Origin: Fictibacillus fluitans
Lineage (GTDB): Bacteria > Bacillota > Bacilli > Bacillales > Fictibacillaceae
Direction of reading: 5' to 3'
NCBI RefSeq assembly: GCF_030418125.1
Contig: NZ_JAUHTR010000002.1
Span: 372,001 to 436,000 of the forward strand
Length of the DNA: 64,000 nucleotides
The translations under genes and the position numbers were made by a program. Every line of letters starts with the position of its first letter. The stretch's first letter is position 1. Below, one piece after another: positions 51,238-59,436 of this stretch. The notes below the pieces were generated by a model that saw nothing but the letters and a program-made list of their open reading frames with translations, was not told the DNA's origin and made no database searches.

Positions 51238-52140
51238 ATGCGCATTTTACGTTATAAAAACAATGAAGGTACTTACAATCTGGCTGCTTTGGCAAATGAT
51301 GAAAGAGTGTATGATTTGCCTTATGCCGAATTTTTGGAGCTCGTTTCATCAGCAGAACAAAAGGAGACCACAGCATTAAAACATGTCCAGGAATTGATTG
51401 CCGGGCAGGAGCCGCTGAAAGCCGCGTTTAGTGAGCTTGAGCTCGGGGTTCCCATTTTAGCTCCGGAGGTCTGGGCAGCAGGGGTGACATACGAAAAGAG
51501 CAAAGAGGCACGTAACTATGAAGCAACTGACGGAAAGCTTGATGCCGAAACCTTTTACGATAAAGTGTATGATGCAGAACGTCCGGAAATCTTTTTCAAA
51601 TCCACAGCGGCACGCACCGTGGGACCGGATCAGCCCGTATACCTTCGCAGTGATTCAAACTGGCAAATCCCTGAGCCGGAGCTTGGGCTGGTACTCGACA
51701 AGAACGGAAAGGTACTCGGGTACACGGCTGGAAACGATATGAGCTGCCGGGACATCGAAGGAGAGAATCCGTTGTACCTTCCCCAGGCAAAAGTATGGAA
51801 GAATTCGTGCGCAATCGGTCCTGTCATTTTACTTGCCGACGCAGTCGAGGATCCTTATGACTTTGATTTCGCCTGCCGCATTTACCGTGGAGAAGAAAAA
51901 GTGGTGGAAGGCACCGCCAATACCAAGCAATTAAAAAGAAAGCTGGATGAACTCGTGGATTACCTGGCCAAAGACAATGATCTTTTTGACGGAACGGTTT
52001 TATTAACGGGAACCTGCATCGTTCCGCCAAATGAGTTCACATTGCAGGACGGAGACAGGATCGAAATCGAAATTTCTTCCATTGGAACGTTGAATAACCC
52101 GGTAAAAACGCAAACAAGTAAAGTTACTGCAGTCCGCTAA
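51238..52140 (+). CDS. FAH-family sugar-acid enzyme, likely 2-keto-3-deoxypentonate dehydratase
   Basis: ATG 51238 with AAAGGAG upstream gives 300 residues. FAH fold with metal-binding acidic residues in RPEIFFKSTAARTVGPDQP, NWQIPEPELGLVLDKNGKVLGYTAGNDMSCRDIEGENPLYLPQAK and a FTLQDGDRIEIEISSIGTL ending. This wording (S-W-PEPEL) is that of KDX/D-KDA dehydratase-like proteins, which turn 2-keto-3-deoxypentonates into 2-oxoglutarate semialdehyde. The next steps of that route are encoded downstream. Precise substrate stereochemistry is open. Confidence 0.78.
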   Translation: MRILRYKNNEGTYNLAALANDERVYDLPYAEFLELVSSAEQKETTALKHVQELIAGQEPLKAAFSELELGVPILAPEVWAAGVTYEKSKEARNYEATDGKLDAETFYDKVYDAERPEIFFKSTAARTVGPDQPVYLRSDSNWQIPEPELGLVLDKNGKVLGYTAGNDMSCRDIEGENPLYLPQAKVWKNSCAIGPVILLADAVEDPYDFDFACRIYRGEEKVVEGTANTKQLKRKLDELVDYLAKDNDLFDGTVLLTGTCIVPPNEFTLQDGDRIEIEISSIGTLNNPVKTQTSKVTAVR

Positions 52141-52153
52141 CCAACAAAAAAAC

Positions 52154-52177
52154 TGAAAATTAGGTATGATGGGAATG
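52154..52177 (+). promoter_or_regulatory. Conserved promoter-like block (TATGAT), shared with kynA
   Basis: This block contains TATGAT (52165-52170) between TGAAAATTAGG and GGGAATG. The block at 57570-57593 matches in 22 of 24 positions. No good -35 is present in either. Probably a promoter or regulator site for the following gene. Confidence 0.4.
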
Positions 52178-52209
52178 TTGAAACAATTATTCGGGAGGAG
52201 GATCGTTTC

Positions 52210-52521
52210 ATGGGAACTCAGTATAAAACGGTAATGATGAAGCCTTCGGACAATGTGGCCATTGCGCTGATGGATCTTCCACAAGGAACTGTTGTACCGG
52301 TTGCGTGTGAAGGGCATGTGCAAGAGGTGCAATTGGTTCAGGATATCCGCTTCGGCCATAAATTTGCGGTCAAGCCGATTGCAAAGGGTGCGGAAATTCT
52401 GAAATACGGTGAAATCATTGGCCGGGCATCCTCTGAAATCGGCATGGGCGAGCACGTTCATGTACATAATCTCGAAGGTATTAGAGGAAGGGGAGATAAA
52501 GTTGAGTCTCGAGTACAGTAA
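52210..52521 (+). CDS. UxaA-type SAF-domain subunit (small)
   Basis: 103 residues of the SAF fold: DNVAIALMDLPQGTVVPV and LVQDIRFGHKFAVKPIAKGAEILKYGEIIGRASSEIGMGEHVHVHN. It is the N-terminal part of altronate/galactarate dehydratase-type enzymes made as a separate chain. GGGAGGAGG precedes the ATG. It overlaps the large subunit gene by 20 bp. Confidence 0.9.
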   Translation: MGTQYKTVMMKPSDNVAIALMDLPQGTVVPVACEGHVQEVQLVQDIRFGHKFAVKPIAKGAEILKYGEIIGRASSEIGMGEHVHVHNLEGIRGRGDKVESRVQ

Positions 52522-53677
52522 CCAACTGCTCGGATACCGGCGCCCAGACGGGAAAGTCGGTGTCCGCAATCATGTGCTGATTCTGCCGACAATTACGTGC
52601 GCCACCCAGGCAGCGAAGCAGATCACAGAGCTTGTACAAGGAACCGTCAGCTTCATCCACCAGCACGGATGCGCCCAGGTGGGAGAGGATTATGACCAGA
52701 CGTTCCGGACCTATGTCGGGATGGGGCTGAATCCGAACGTTTATGGTGTTGTCGTGCTTGGACTGGGCTGTGAAACCCATCAGGCGAGAAGTGTGGCGGG
52801 AGAAATCGCCAAAAGCGGAAAGCCGGTCGAGGTCGTTTCCATTCAGGATAACGGCGGCACCTTGATGACCATTGCCCAGGGCGCAAAAGTGGCAGCCAAA
52901 ATGGTGCAGGATGCCTCGGCACAGCGCCGGGAGCCCTTCGATTTCAGCGAGCTGATCGTTGGCACAGAGTGCGGCGGATCAGATGCCTGCTCCGGCCTTT
53001 CCGCTAACCCCGCAGTTGGCGTGGTGAGCGACCTGGTCGTGGAGGCAGGCGGCACCGCCATACTTGCCGAAACGACAGAGCTGATCGGAGCAGAGCACCT
53101 GCTTGCCAAACGGGCGGTCAATGACCAGGTCGCCAAACGGGTGTATGAAGTAATTGACCAGATGGAAAACCGCGCCATTCTGATGGGTGTGGATATCCGT
53201 ACAGGCAACCCGAGCCCCGGCAATATTGAAGGAGGCTTGAGTTCACTGGAGGAAAAGTCGCTCGGCGCATCCAACAAGTCAGGAACAACGCCTCTTCATG
53301 AATTGATTAATTATGCCGAGCCGCCCACGCAAAAAGGACTCGTCTGGATGGATACCCCGGGGCATGATATCGAACAGCTGACCGGTATGGTGGCTGGGGG
53401 TGCACAGGTGGTTCTGTTCACAAGCGGACGCGGAACGCCAACAGGCTCACCGATCGCCCCGGTGATCAAAATCTCAACGAATACCGCCATGTTTGAAAAC
53501 ATGGGCGATAACATGGATTTAAATGCCGGTACGATCATTGAAGGGAAAGAAACAATCGGGGAAGTCGGCCATCGCATTTTTGAAGAGATCAGAGAGGTTT
53601 CATCAGGAAAGATGACCAAGTCAGAAATTTTGAAGCAGCATGATTTTGGTATTTGGAGAATTGGACCTACATTTTAA
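52502..53677 (+). CDS. UxaA-type large subunit (altronate dehydratase/SuyB-like)
   Basis: TTG 52502, preceded by AGGAAGGGGAG, gives 391 residues. GYRRPDGKVGVRNHVLILPTITCA, GLGCETHQ, GTECGGSDACSGLSANPAVG and TSGRGTPTGSPIAPVIKISTNTAMFENMGDNMDLNAGTII are the UxaA/GarD core, with the cysteines likely binding metal or an Fe-S cluster. The split small plus large form resembles SuyAB (sulfolactate sulfo-lyase) and split altronate dehydratases. The operon context favours a sugar-acid dehydratase. Confidence 0.85.
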   Translation: MSLEYSNQLLGYRRPDGKVGVRNHVLILPTITCATQAAKQITELVQGTVSFIHQHGCAQVGEDYDQTFRTYVGMGLNPNVYGVVVLGLGCETHQARSVAGEIAKSGKPVEVVSIQDNGGTLMTIAQGAKVAAKMVQDASAQRREPFDFSELIVGTECGGSDACSGLSANPAVGVVSDLVVEAGGTAILAETTELIGAEHLLAKRAVNDQVAKRVYEVIDQMENRAILMGVDIRTGNPSPGNIEGGLSSLEEKSLGASNKSGTTPLHELINYAEPPTQKGLVWMDTPGHDIEQLTGMVAGGAQVVLFTSGRGTPTGSPIAPVIKISTNTAMFENMGDNMDLNAGTIIEGKETIGEVGHRIFEEIREVSSGKMTKSEILKQHDFGIWRIGPTF

Positions 53678-53700
53678 AAAATGAAAGGGAGCGATGAACA

Positions 53701-55167
53701 ATGGCAGTACAAACACAGGTGAAAACATTTTTGAACTACGTGAACGGAGAATGGGTGGAAGCTTCAACGAATGAAACCATCTCCTGCATCAATCCGGCTA
53801 ACAAACACGATGTTGTTGGCAATGTGCAAAAATCAGGAAAAGAAGATGTGGACCAGGCGGTTGCTGCAGCACACCAGGCTCTCGCCTCATGGAAAAAGCT
53901 GTCCGGCGCAGCAAGAGGAGAATTCCTCTACAAGGCGGCCAATATTCTGGAAAGCCGTGCCGATGAAATTGCTGAAACGATGACAAAAGAGATGGGAAAA
54001 ACATTGGGAGAAGCGAAAGGTGAAACGCTGAGGGGAGTGGCCATTCTCCGCTATTATGCGGGCGAAGGGATGCGCAAAACCGGTGATGTGATTCCATCAA
54101 GCGACAGCGAGGCTTTAATGTTTACGACACGTGTACCGCTTGGCGTGGTTGGCGTCATTTCTCCATGGAACTTCCCTGTGGCCATCCCAGTTTGGAAAAT
54201 GGCTCCTGGTCTCATTTATGGAAATACCATTGTTATTAAACCGGCACAAGAAGCGGCAGTTACGGCTGTAAAAGTAATCGAGTGCCTTGACGAAGCAGGA
54301 ATTCCTGCCGGAGTGGTGAACCTGGTGACAGGTACAGGCTCTCAGGTCGGACAGGCGATTGTCGATCATCCGCAGGTCAACGGCATTACATTTACCGGTT
54401 CCAACCAGACAGGAAAAGCGATCGGGCAGGCGGCACTGGCACGCGGAGCAAAATACCAGCTCGAGATGGGCGGAAAGAACCCGGTCATCATTGCGGCTGA
54501 TGCCGACCTTGATCTTGCGGTGGATGGAACGATCAGCGGCGGACTTCGCTCAACCGGCCAAAAATGTACGGCAACAAGCCGTGTCATTGTCCATGAAGAT
54601 GTGTATGACGCGTTTAAAGAAAAGTTGATTGCCAAAGTCAAGGAGCTGAAGGTTGGTCCGGGACTCGAAGGAGAGACATGGATGGGACCTTGCTCGAGCG
54701 AAAAGCAGCTCGAAACCGTTCTCTCCTATATTGAAAAAGGACAGGCAGAAGGAGCATCCCTTCTTTATGGCGGACAGCGCCTCGAGGCACCTGAAATGAA
54801 GGACGGCTTTTATGTAGAGCCTACTGTTTTTGAAAATGTGAAAAGCAGCATGGCCATTTCACAGGAGGAAATTTTCGGACCAGTTCTTGCACTGATCAAG
54901 GTGGGAACGATGGAAGAAGCGATTGAACTTGCCAACGATGTGGAGTTTGGATTGAGTGCATCGATCTATACAACCAACATCAGCCACATGCTTTCCTTTA
55001 TCAACGATATGGAAGCCGGACTTGTCCGCATTAATGCCGAAACAGCGGGTGTAGAGCTTCAGGCACCATTCGGCGGCATGAAGCAGTCAAGCTCTCATTC
55101 CAGAGAACAGGGCCAGGCAGCCATGGAGTTTTACACATCGATCAAAACAGTTTTTGTAAAAGGCTGA
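53701..55167 (+). CDS. Aldehyde dehydrogenase, likely 2-oxoglutarate semialdehyde dehydrogenase
   Basis: 488 residues, ALDH superfamily. Cofactor and catalytic motifs: [43 protein letters not shown], catalytic glutamate in [11 protein letters not shown] and cysteine in [11 protein letters not shown]. The sequence resembles Bacillus YcbD/GucD-type enzymes that oxidise 2-oxoglutarate semialdehyde to 2-oxoglutarate with NAD(P). In this operon it is the last step of the inferred Weimberg-like route. GAAAGGGAG precedes the ATG. Confidence 0.87.
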   Translation: MAVQTQVKTFLNYVNGEWVEASTNETISCINPANKHDVVGNVQKSGKEDVDQAVAAAHQALASWKKLSGAARGEFLYKAANILESRADEIAETMTKEMGKTLGEAKGETLRGVAILRYYAGEGMRKTGDVIPSSDSEALMFTTRVPLGVVGVISPWNFPVAIPVWKMAPGLIYGNTIVIKPAQEAAVTAVKVIECLDEAGIPAGVVNLVTGTGSQVGQAIVDHPQVNGITFTGSNQTGKAIGQAALARGAKYQLEMGGKNPVIIAADADLDLAVDGTISGGLRSTGQKCTATSRVIVHEDVYDAFKEKLIAKVKELKVGPGLEGETWMGPCSSEKQLETVLSYIEKGQAEGASLLYGGQRLEAPEMKDGFYVEPTVFENVKSSMAISQEEIFGPVLALIKVGTMEEAIELANDVEFGLSASIYTTNISHMLSFINDMEAGLVRINAETAGVELQAPFGGMKQSSSHSREQGQAAMEFYTSIKTVFVKG

Positions 55168-55180
55168 TAGTGTTTTAAAA

Positions 55181-55225
55181 GAGGGTGATCGGCGGATTGG
55201 ATTCCGCTGATTAACCCTCCTATTT
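55181..55225 (+). terminator. Hairpin between aldehyde dehydrogenase and second FAH gene
   Basis: GAGGGTGATCGGCGGA and TTCCGCTGATTAACCCTC form a long imperfect stem with a 5-base loop followed by CTATTTTA. The T-run is weak, so it may be a partial terminator or mRNA-stability element. Confidence 0.55.
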
Positions 55226-55242
55226 TATGTGAAAAGGAGAAG

Positions 55243-56136
55243 ATGAAAATGATAACAGTAACTTTTGAAAAAGACGGACAGTGGGCATTGGGAGTGAAAA
55301 CGGAGCGCGGCATCCTGGATGTCGGGGCGTCCGCACGGGCGCTTGGTTCAGATACCGTACCGCAAAGTGTAGCAGAACTGATTGCCAAAGGAGAGCAGGG
55401 TAAAGCAGCTCTTCAGCAATTTACAGAGTCCGAGATGGCAGTGAGGGAAGAATTTCTCTATACCGAGGATTCGTTAAAGATTGGGCCATGCGTTACGGAG
55501 CCGCAGAAAATCATATGTGTTGGACTGAATTATAAAAAGCATGCTGAAGAATCGAACATGCCGCTTCCTGAATCCCCGATTCTTTTCAGCAAGTTCAATA
55601 ATGCCCTGGCCGGACAACAGCAGGAGGTCAAGCTTCCGGCACGCTCCCTGCAGGTGGATTATGAAGTGGAACTGGCTCTTGTGATCGGAAAAACAGCGAG
55701 CCAGGTGAGTGAAGAGGATGCACTTGATTATGTATACGGCTATTGCACAGCGAACGACCTGTCCGCACGTGATCTTCAGTTTAAAACCGGCCAATGGCTG
55801 CTCGGGAAAACGTGCGACGGCTTCTGCCCGGTCGGTCCTTACCTTGTTAGCGCAGACGAAGTAAAAGATCCAAACGCTCTGTCGTTAAAGACTGAGGTCA
55901 ACGGAAATATCCGCCAGGACTCGAATACTGCGGATATGGTGTTTAACTGCCAGGAAATTATCAGCTATGTATCGGAGCATATGACGCTTGAGCCGGGTGA
56001 TTTGATTTTGACCGGCACACCAGAAGGCGTCATTATGGGAGAACCGGAAGGAGAGAGAAAATGGCTCAAAGATGGAGATATCGTCACGGTTGAGGTAGAA
56101 GGGCTTGGAAAATTAACGACAGTTATGAGAAAATAG
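55243..56136 (+). CDS. FAH-family hydrolase/hydratase (second)
   Basis: 297 residues: KIICVGLNYKKHAEESNMPLPESPILFSKFNNALAG, DYEVELALVIGK, CTANDLSARDLQF and LEPGDLILTGTPEGVIMG are the typical FAHD1/YcgM-like signatures, with metal ligands in the ExE...D pattern. Typical activities are acylpyruvate hydrolase, oxaloacetate decarboxylase or ketodeoxy-acid hydrolase. It differs from the first FAH enzyme in length and wording and so probably acts on another intermediate. AAAGGAGAAG precedes the ATG. Confidence 0.85.
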   Translation: MKMITVTFEKDGQWALGVKTERGILDVGASARALGSDTVPQSVAELIAKGEQGKAALQQFTESEMAVREEFLYTEDSLKIGPCVTEPQKIICVGLNYKKHAEESNMPLPESPILFSKFNNALAGQQQEVKLPARSLQVDYEVELALVIGKTASQVSEEDALDYVYGYCTANDLSARDLQFKTGQWLLGKTCDGFCPVGPYLVSADEVKDPNALSLKTEVNGNIRQDSNTADMVFNCQEIISYVSEHMTLEPGDLILTGTPEGVIMGEPEGERKWLKDGDIVTVEVEGLGKLTTVMRK

Positions 56137-56164
56137 AGAAAAAACAAAACAGGAGCTCTCTCAC

Positions 56165-56791
56165 ATGGAATTTATCACGATTTTATTGATGGCCATGCTT
56201 CTTGGTTTGAAGCACGCGCTAGATCCGGACCATCTTGTGGCCGTAACCACGATTGTCAGTGAAAAGAAAAAGGCCCGTTTTTCCGCTCTGGTCGGCGCCT
56301 GGTGGGGAGTCGGCCATATGACCACAATCCTGGTCGTCGGAAGCGCCATCATCTACTTCAATCTCCTCGTTTCCGATTCAGTGGAAAAGCTGTTGGAGGG
56401 TGTGGTCGGAATCATGATCATCTACCTTGGCGTAAAGGCGTTTTATACCCTGCGCGCTTCCCGCAAGCATGAGCATGCCATCTCCGGCAAAGGGAGCAGG
56501 TGGATGCTCAGGCCGCTGATTGTTGGCTTGTTGCACGGACTGGCTGGGAGCACAGGAGTGGCGTATTTGTTTTTAAGCACCATCGAAAACAAACAGTTAG
56601 GCTTCATCTACCTGCTTGTCTTTGGCGCAGGAACATTGATCAGTATGGTGCTCGCCACCCTGGCCATCGGTCTGCCGTATTCCTGGTCATCGGACCACAA
56701 AAAAATCAATCTCCTGCTTACCCGCTGTACAGGCGTGCTGAGCGTCTGCTTTGGAGTCTATTATTTGTATAAAATCCTGTTCATCTCTTGA
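56165..56791 (+). CDS. NicO/UreH-type nickel permease
   Basis: 208 residues with about six helices. The first helix carries GLKHALDPDHLVAV, the HX4DH nickel-binding signature of NiCoT/UreH-type transporters, and GLLHGLAGSTGVAYLFLS is the second histidine motif. It should bring Ni2+ (or Co2+) into the cell. It follows the sugar-acid operon by 28 bp and lies next to larC2, so it is probably dedicated to supplying nickel for the pincer cofactor. AGGAG precedes the ATG; a strong hairpin overlaps its stop. Confidence 0.85.
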   Translation: MEFITILLMAMLLGLKHALDPDHLVAVTTIVSEKKKARFSALVGAWWGVGHMTTILVVGSAIIYFNLLVSDSVEKLLEGVVGIMIIYLGVKAFYTLRASRKHEHAISGKGSRWMLRPLIVGLLHGLAGSTGVAYLFLSTIENKQLGFIYLLVFGAGTLISMVLATLAIGLPYSWSSDHKKINLLLTRCTGVLSVCFGVYYLYKILFIS

Positions 56792-56808
56792 TGAAACAGG
56801 ATTTTTTT
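56772..56808 (+). terminator. Terminator of the nickel-permease unit
   Basis: AATCCTGTTCAT and ATGAAACAGGATT pair (one mismatch) followed by T7; it overlaps the stop codon. Confidence 0.85.
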
Positions 56809-56878
56809 ACTTGGGTGGAGTGGCTGTTTGCGGAAATAAACGCGTCGTATTTTGTCGAAATCCATATGGCTTAAACCG

Positions 56879-56974
56879 TTTGAGAATAAAATGAGGATTT
56901 TTGATAATAAAGTGGCCGGTTTTGATAATAAATCGAGTTTTTTGATAATAAACAGCCCGAATTTGAGAGTAAGT
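56879..56974 (+). repeat. 21-bp-period array, core TTTGATAATAAA (array 5)
   Basis: TTTGAGAATAAA at 56879, TTTGATAATAAA at 56900, 56921 and 56941, and TTTGAGAGTAAG at 56962, spaced 21, 21, 20, 21. Spacers vary. TGTCGAA occurs just upstream (56853-56859). It directly follows the nickel-permease terminator and ends 40 bp before larC2's convergent stop. Confidence 0.83.
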
Positions 56975-57014
56975 TAAAAAATGGAAGCTCTAGTAAGCTT
57001 CCATTAGAGGAAAA

Positions 57015-57500
57015 TCAGGATTTATAATGCATCGTCGCCATCGATTTTGCCTCGTCATACACGTTTTGAAGAGAAACATTATGTTTTTCCGCCGCTTTCC
57101 TGCAATCCTCAAATTCCGGTGAAAATTTGATGGGTTCTCCCTGATAGATTCCGATTTTAACAGAAACTTCTCCATATGCTGTTTCAGCCTGATAGAATTC
57201 TCTGCCAAGGCGGTGGCAGGATACAGGGTAATAACGAAGGCCAAAGCTTGAGGTTTCACGAAAGATAATCTCTTCAAGCAACGGCTGTTTTTTTTTGTCT
57301 GAAAGTACCGATAGCTTATAGGCGGGGCGGTTCTTTTTCATATAGATGGAAGTATAGTACACATCGTTGGCACCGGCCGCAAACAGCCTGTCCATCGTAT
57401 ATGACAGCGTTTCTCCGCTGCAGTCATCAAGGTTGACTTCTATAATCACCATCTCATTGTCGATATGCTCTCGCGCGTGGCGTGTCCTAAATTCACTCAT
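57015..57500 (-). CDS. larC2: LarC C-terminal half (LarC2), detached from the lar operon
   Basis: ATG 57500 with AAAGGAG 8 bp upstream gives 161 residues. [65 protein letters not shown] and [30 protein letters not shown] are the LarC C-terminal domain, which in L. plantarum is joined to LarC1 by a programmed frameshift. Here it is a free-standing gene 18 kb from larC1 on the opposite strand, beside a nickel permease. The two chains must assemble to form the nickel insertase, unless LarC1 works with another partner. Confidence 0.86.
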   Translation of the reverse strand: MSEFRTRHAREHIDNEMVIIEVNLDDCSGETLSYTMDRLFAAGANDVYYTSIYMKKNRPAYKLSVLSDKKKQPLLEEIIFRETSSFGLRYYPVSCHRLGREFYQAETAYGEVSVKIGIYQGEPIKFSPEFEDCRKAAEKHNVSLQNVYDEAKSMATMHYKS

Positions 57501-57569
57501 GTTGCGGCTCCTTTCATTTTCACTTCTTCTTTTCATTATATAGCATGCAAACAGAAACACATATTGAAT

Positions 57570-57609
57570 TGAAAATAAGGTATGATAGGAATGGTTGTAA
57601 GCGGTATCA
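57570..57609 (+). promoter_or_regulatory. kynA control region with cre site
   Basis: A promoter-like block with TATGAT (57581-57586) resembles that at 52154. TGTAAGCGGTATCA (57596-57609) fully matches the cre consensus TGWNANCGNTNWCA and lies just downstream of the presumed start, implying carbon catabolite repression of tryptophan degradation. Confidence 0.6.
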
Positions 57610-57628
57610 AAAAAAGGGGGATATTAGC

Positions 57629-58486
57629 ATGCAAGATAACCAAAACCGGCAGGAAGTCAATGCCACCAGTTCAGAAACCAGCATTCATACGGATTTTAAA
57701 AATAATATGACGTACGGCGAGTATTTGCAGCTGGATAAAATTTTATCGGCTCAGCGCCGGTTATCCGGACACCATGACGAGGTGTTGTTTATTGTTATTC
57801 ACCAGGTCAGCGAGCTGTGGATGAAGCTCATTTTGCATGAGATGCATGCGGCCATCGACTGCATTAAGAAAGACGACCTGTCCAGTGCATTCAAAAAGCT
57901 GGCCCGCGTGTCAAAAACGCAGTCACAAATCATTCAGGCCTGGGATGTGCTGTCCACCATGACGCCATCCGAATACATGGAGTTCCGGGATTCACTCGGC
58001 CAGGCGTCCGGCTTTCAATCCTATCAATACCGGATGATCGAGTTTGCTCTTGGCTACAAAACACCTCATGTCCTGAAAATCTATGAAAAAGATCCCGAGC
58101 TTCAAAAAGAACTAAGACAGGCATATGAAGCACCAGGGCTCTACGACGTGGCGATCCATGCGCTGAACAAGGCGGGAATCTCCATTGACGAAGAGGTGCT
58201 GAACCGTGATGTCACGCGAACATACCAGGAGAATGATTCTGTTCGCAAGGCCTGGATTACCGTCTATCAAAATCCGCAGAAATACTGGGATCTTTACGAG
58301 CTTGCGGAAAAGTTGGTCGATATTGAGGACTGGCTCCAGCAATGGCGGTTCCGCCATATGAAAACCGTTGAGAGAGTAATAGGCTTCAAGCGGGGAACGG
58401 GCGGTTCTTCAGGTGTCGGATACTTGAAAAAAGTACTGGATCAGCGGTTTTTTCCGGAGCTGTGGGACCTTCGTACGGAGCTATAA
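57629..58486 (+). CDS. kynA: Tryptophan 2,3-dioxygenase
   Basis: 285 residues from ATG 57629 (AAAAGGGGG upstream). [45 protein letters not shown] is the family signature with the histidines of the haem pocket; [18 protein letters not shown] and [24 protein letters not shown] follow. It opens the indole ring of L-tryptophan with O2 to N-formylkynurenine. The usual partners kynB and kynU are not in this window. It is divergent from larC2. Confidence 0.95.
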   Translation: MQDNQNRQEVNATSSETSIHTDFKNNMTYGEYLQLDKILSAQRRLSGHHDEVLFIVIHQVSELWMKLILHEMHAAIDCIKKDDLSSAFKKLARVSKTQSQIIQAWDVLSTMTPSEYMEFRDSLGQASGFQSYQYRMIEFALGYKTPHVLKIYEKDPELQKELRQAYEAPGLYDVAIHALNKAGISIDEEVLNRDVTRTYQENDSVRKAWITVYQNPQKYWDLYELAEKLVDIEDWLQQWRFRHMKTVERVIGFKRGTGGSSGVGYLKKVLDQRFFPELWDLRTEL

Positions 58487-58512
58487 GAATAGAAGTCAGG
58501 AATGGTAAATGG

Positions 58513-59430
58513 ATGAATAACAATGTCAAATCAGCTATTTTAGATAAATATAACGTTGCACAATCGGATTTTTTAGGCTCAGGAATGGAAGCCGAGGTTT
58601 ATGCTTTACCTCACCAAAAAGTGTTAAAAGTTTATAATGATATGTCCGATCTTAATAAACAAAAGAGCTTAAAAGAATTTTATGCCGGGATTCATTCTGA
58701 TGGATTGAGCTATGAGCTTCCTTACATTTATGATGTGTTTTTGGAAAATGGACTATTGGTTACGACGGAAAAACGAATTGAGGGCAGCAATATGCAAACT
58801 TTGCTCTCAGGAATGTCTTATGATGAACAAGACAAAATGATGGAAATCTACCTGAACGCCCAACTGGCGCTGCAGCAGATTAAAGGGAAATCCACAATCA
58901 AGGAGTTCGTCTTATTTGAAGATGGGATAAAAGCTGACAACTGGTATGGTGTATTGAAAGAAAAAATAACAGAGCAGCAAAAGGGATTAAAACCATATTT
59001 TGAAAGAGATGTTGTGGATTATGAAGTAAAGCTGAACCATTTATCAAACATCTTGTCTCCAGGGTATAAAGGGGAACATTCATTAATTCACGGAGACTAC
59101 TTTCCTGGCAATCTATTAATGAACAGGAATAACGAGGTTACTGGAGTAATCGATTTTGGATTGATGACCATGTATGGCGATCCGTTATTCGATATTGCCA
59201 TCGGGTGGGTATGCTTTGATATGTACGATGAATTAAATGCAAAAATCCGTGATCGATATTTAACGATCATACTGTCAACGCTGGGTGAAGGAATCAGAAA
59301 AGAACTGTACTTTTATGTTCTGATATACAGCTTCATCACCGCGAATTTTTATTTCGAAGACTGCTCGGACGGCCATTATCAATGGTGCGTTGAAAACATC
59401 AACAATAAAGACTACTGGCATGCTTTGTAA
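58513..59430 (+). CDS. APH-family phosphotransferase (unknown substrate)
   Basis: 305 residues with a kinase-like fold: catalytic HGDYFPGNLLMN and the metal motif VIDFGLMTMYGDPLFDIAI. This family phosphorylates aminoglycosides, choline or homoserine-like small molecules. The start is uncertain; ATG 58513 follows AGGA at a long distance. The gene is noticeably more AT-rich, with different codon use, than its neighbours, a sign of possible recent transfer. No resistance phenotype should be assumed. Confidence 0.75.
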   Translation: MNNNVKSAILDKYNVAQSDFLGSGMEAEVYALPHQKVLKVYNDMSDLNKQKSLKEFYAGIHSDGLSYELPYIYDVFLENGLLVTTEKRIEGSNMQTLLSGMSYDEQDKMMEIYLNAQLALQQIKGKSTIKEFVLFEDGIKADNWYGVLKEKITEQQKGLKPYFERDVVDYEVKLNHLSNILSPGYKGEHSLIHGDYFPGNLLMNRNNEVTGVIDFGLMTMYGDPLFDIAIGWVCFDMYDELNAKIRDRYLTIILSTLGEGIRKELYFYVLIYSFITANFYFEDCSDGHYQWCVENINNKDYWHAL

Positions 59431-59436
59431 GTCATC

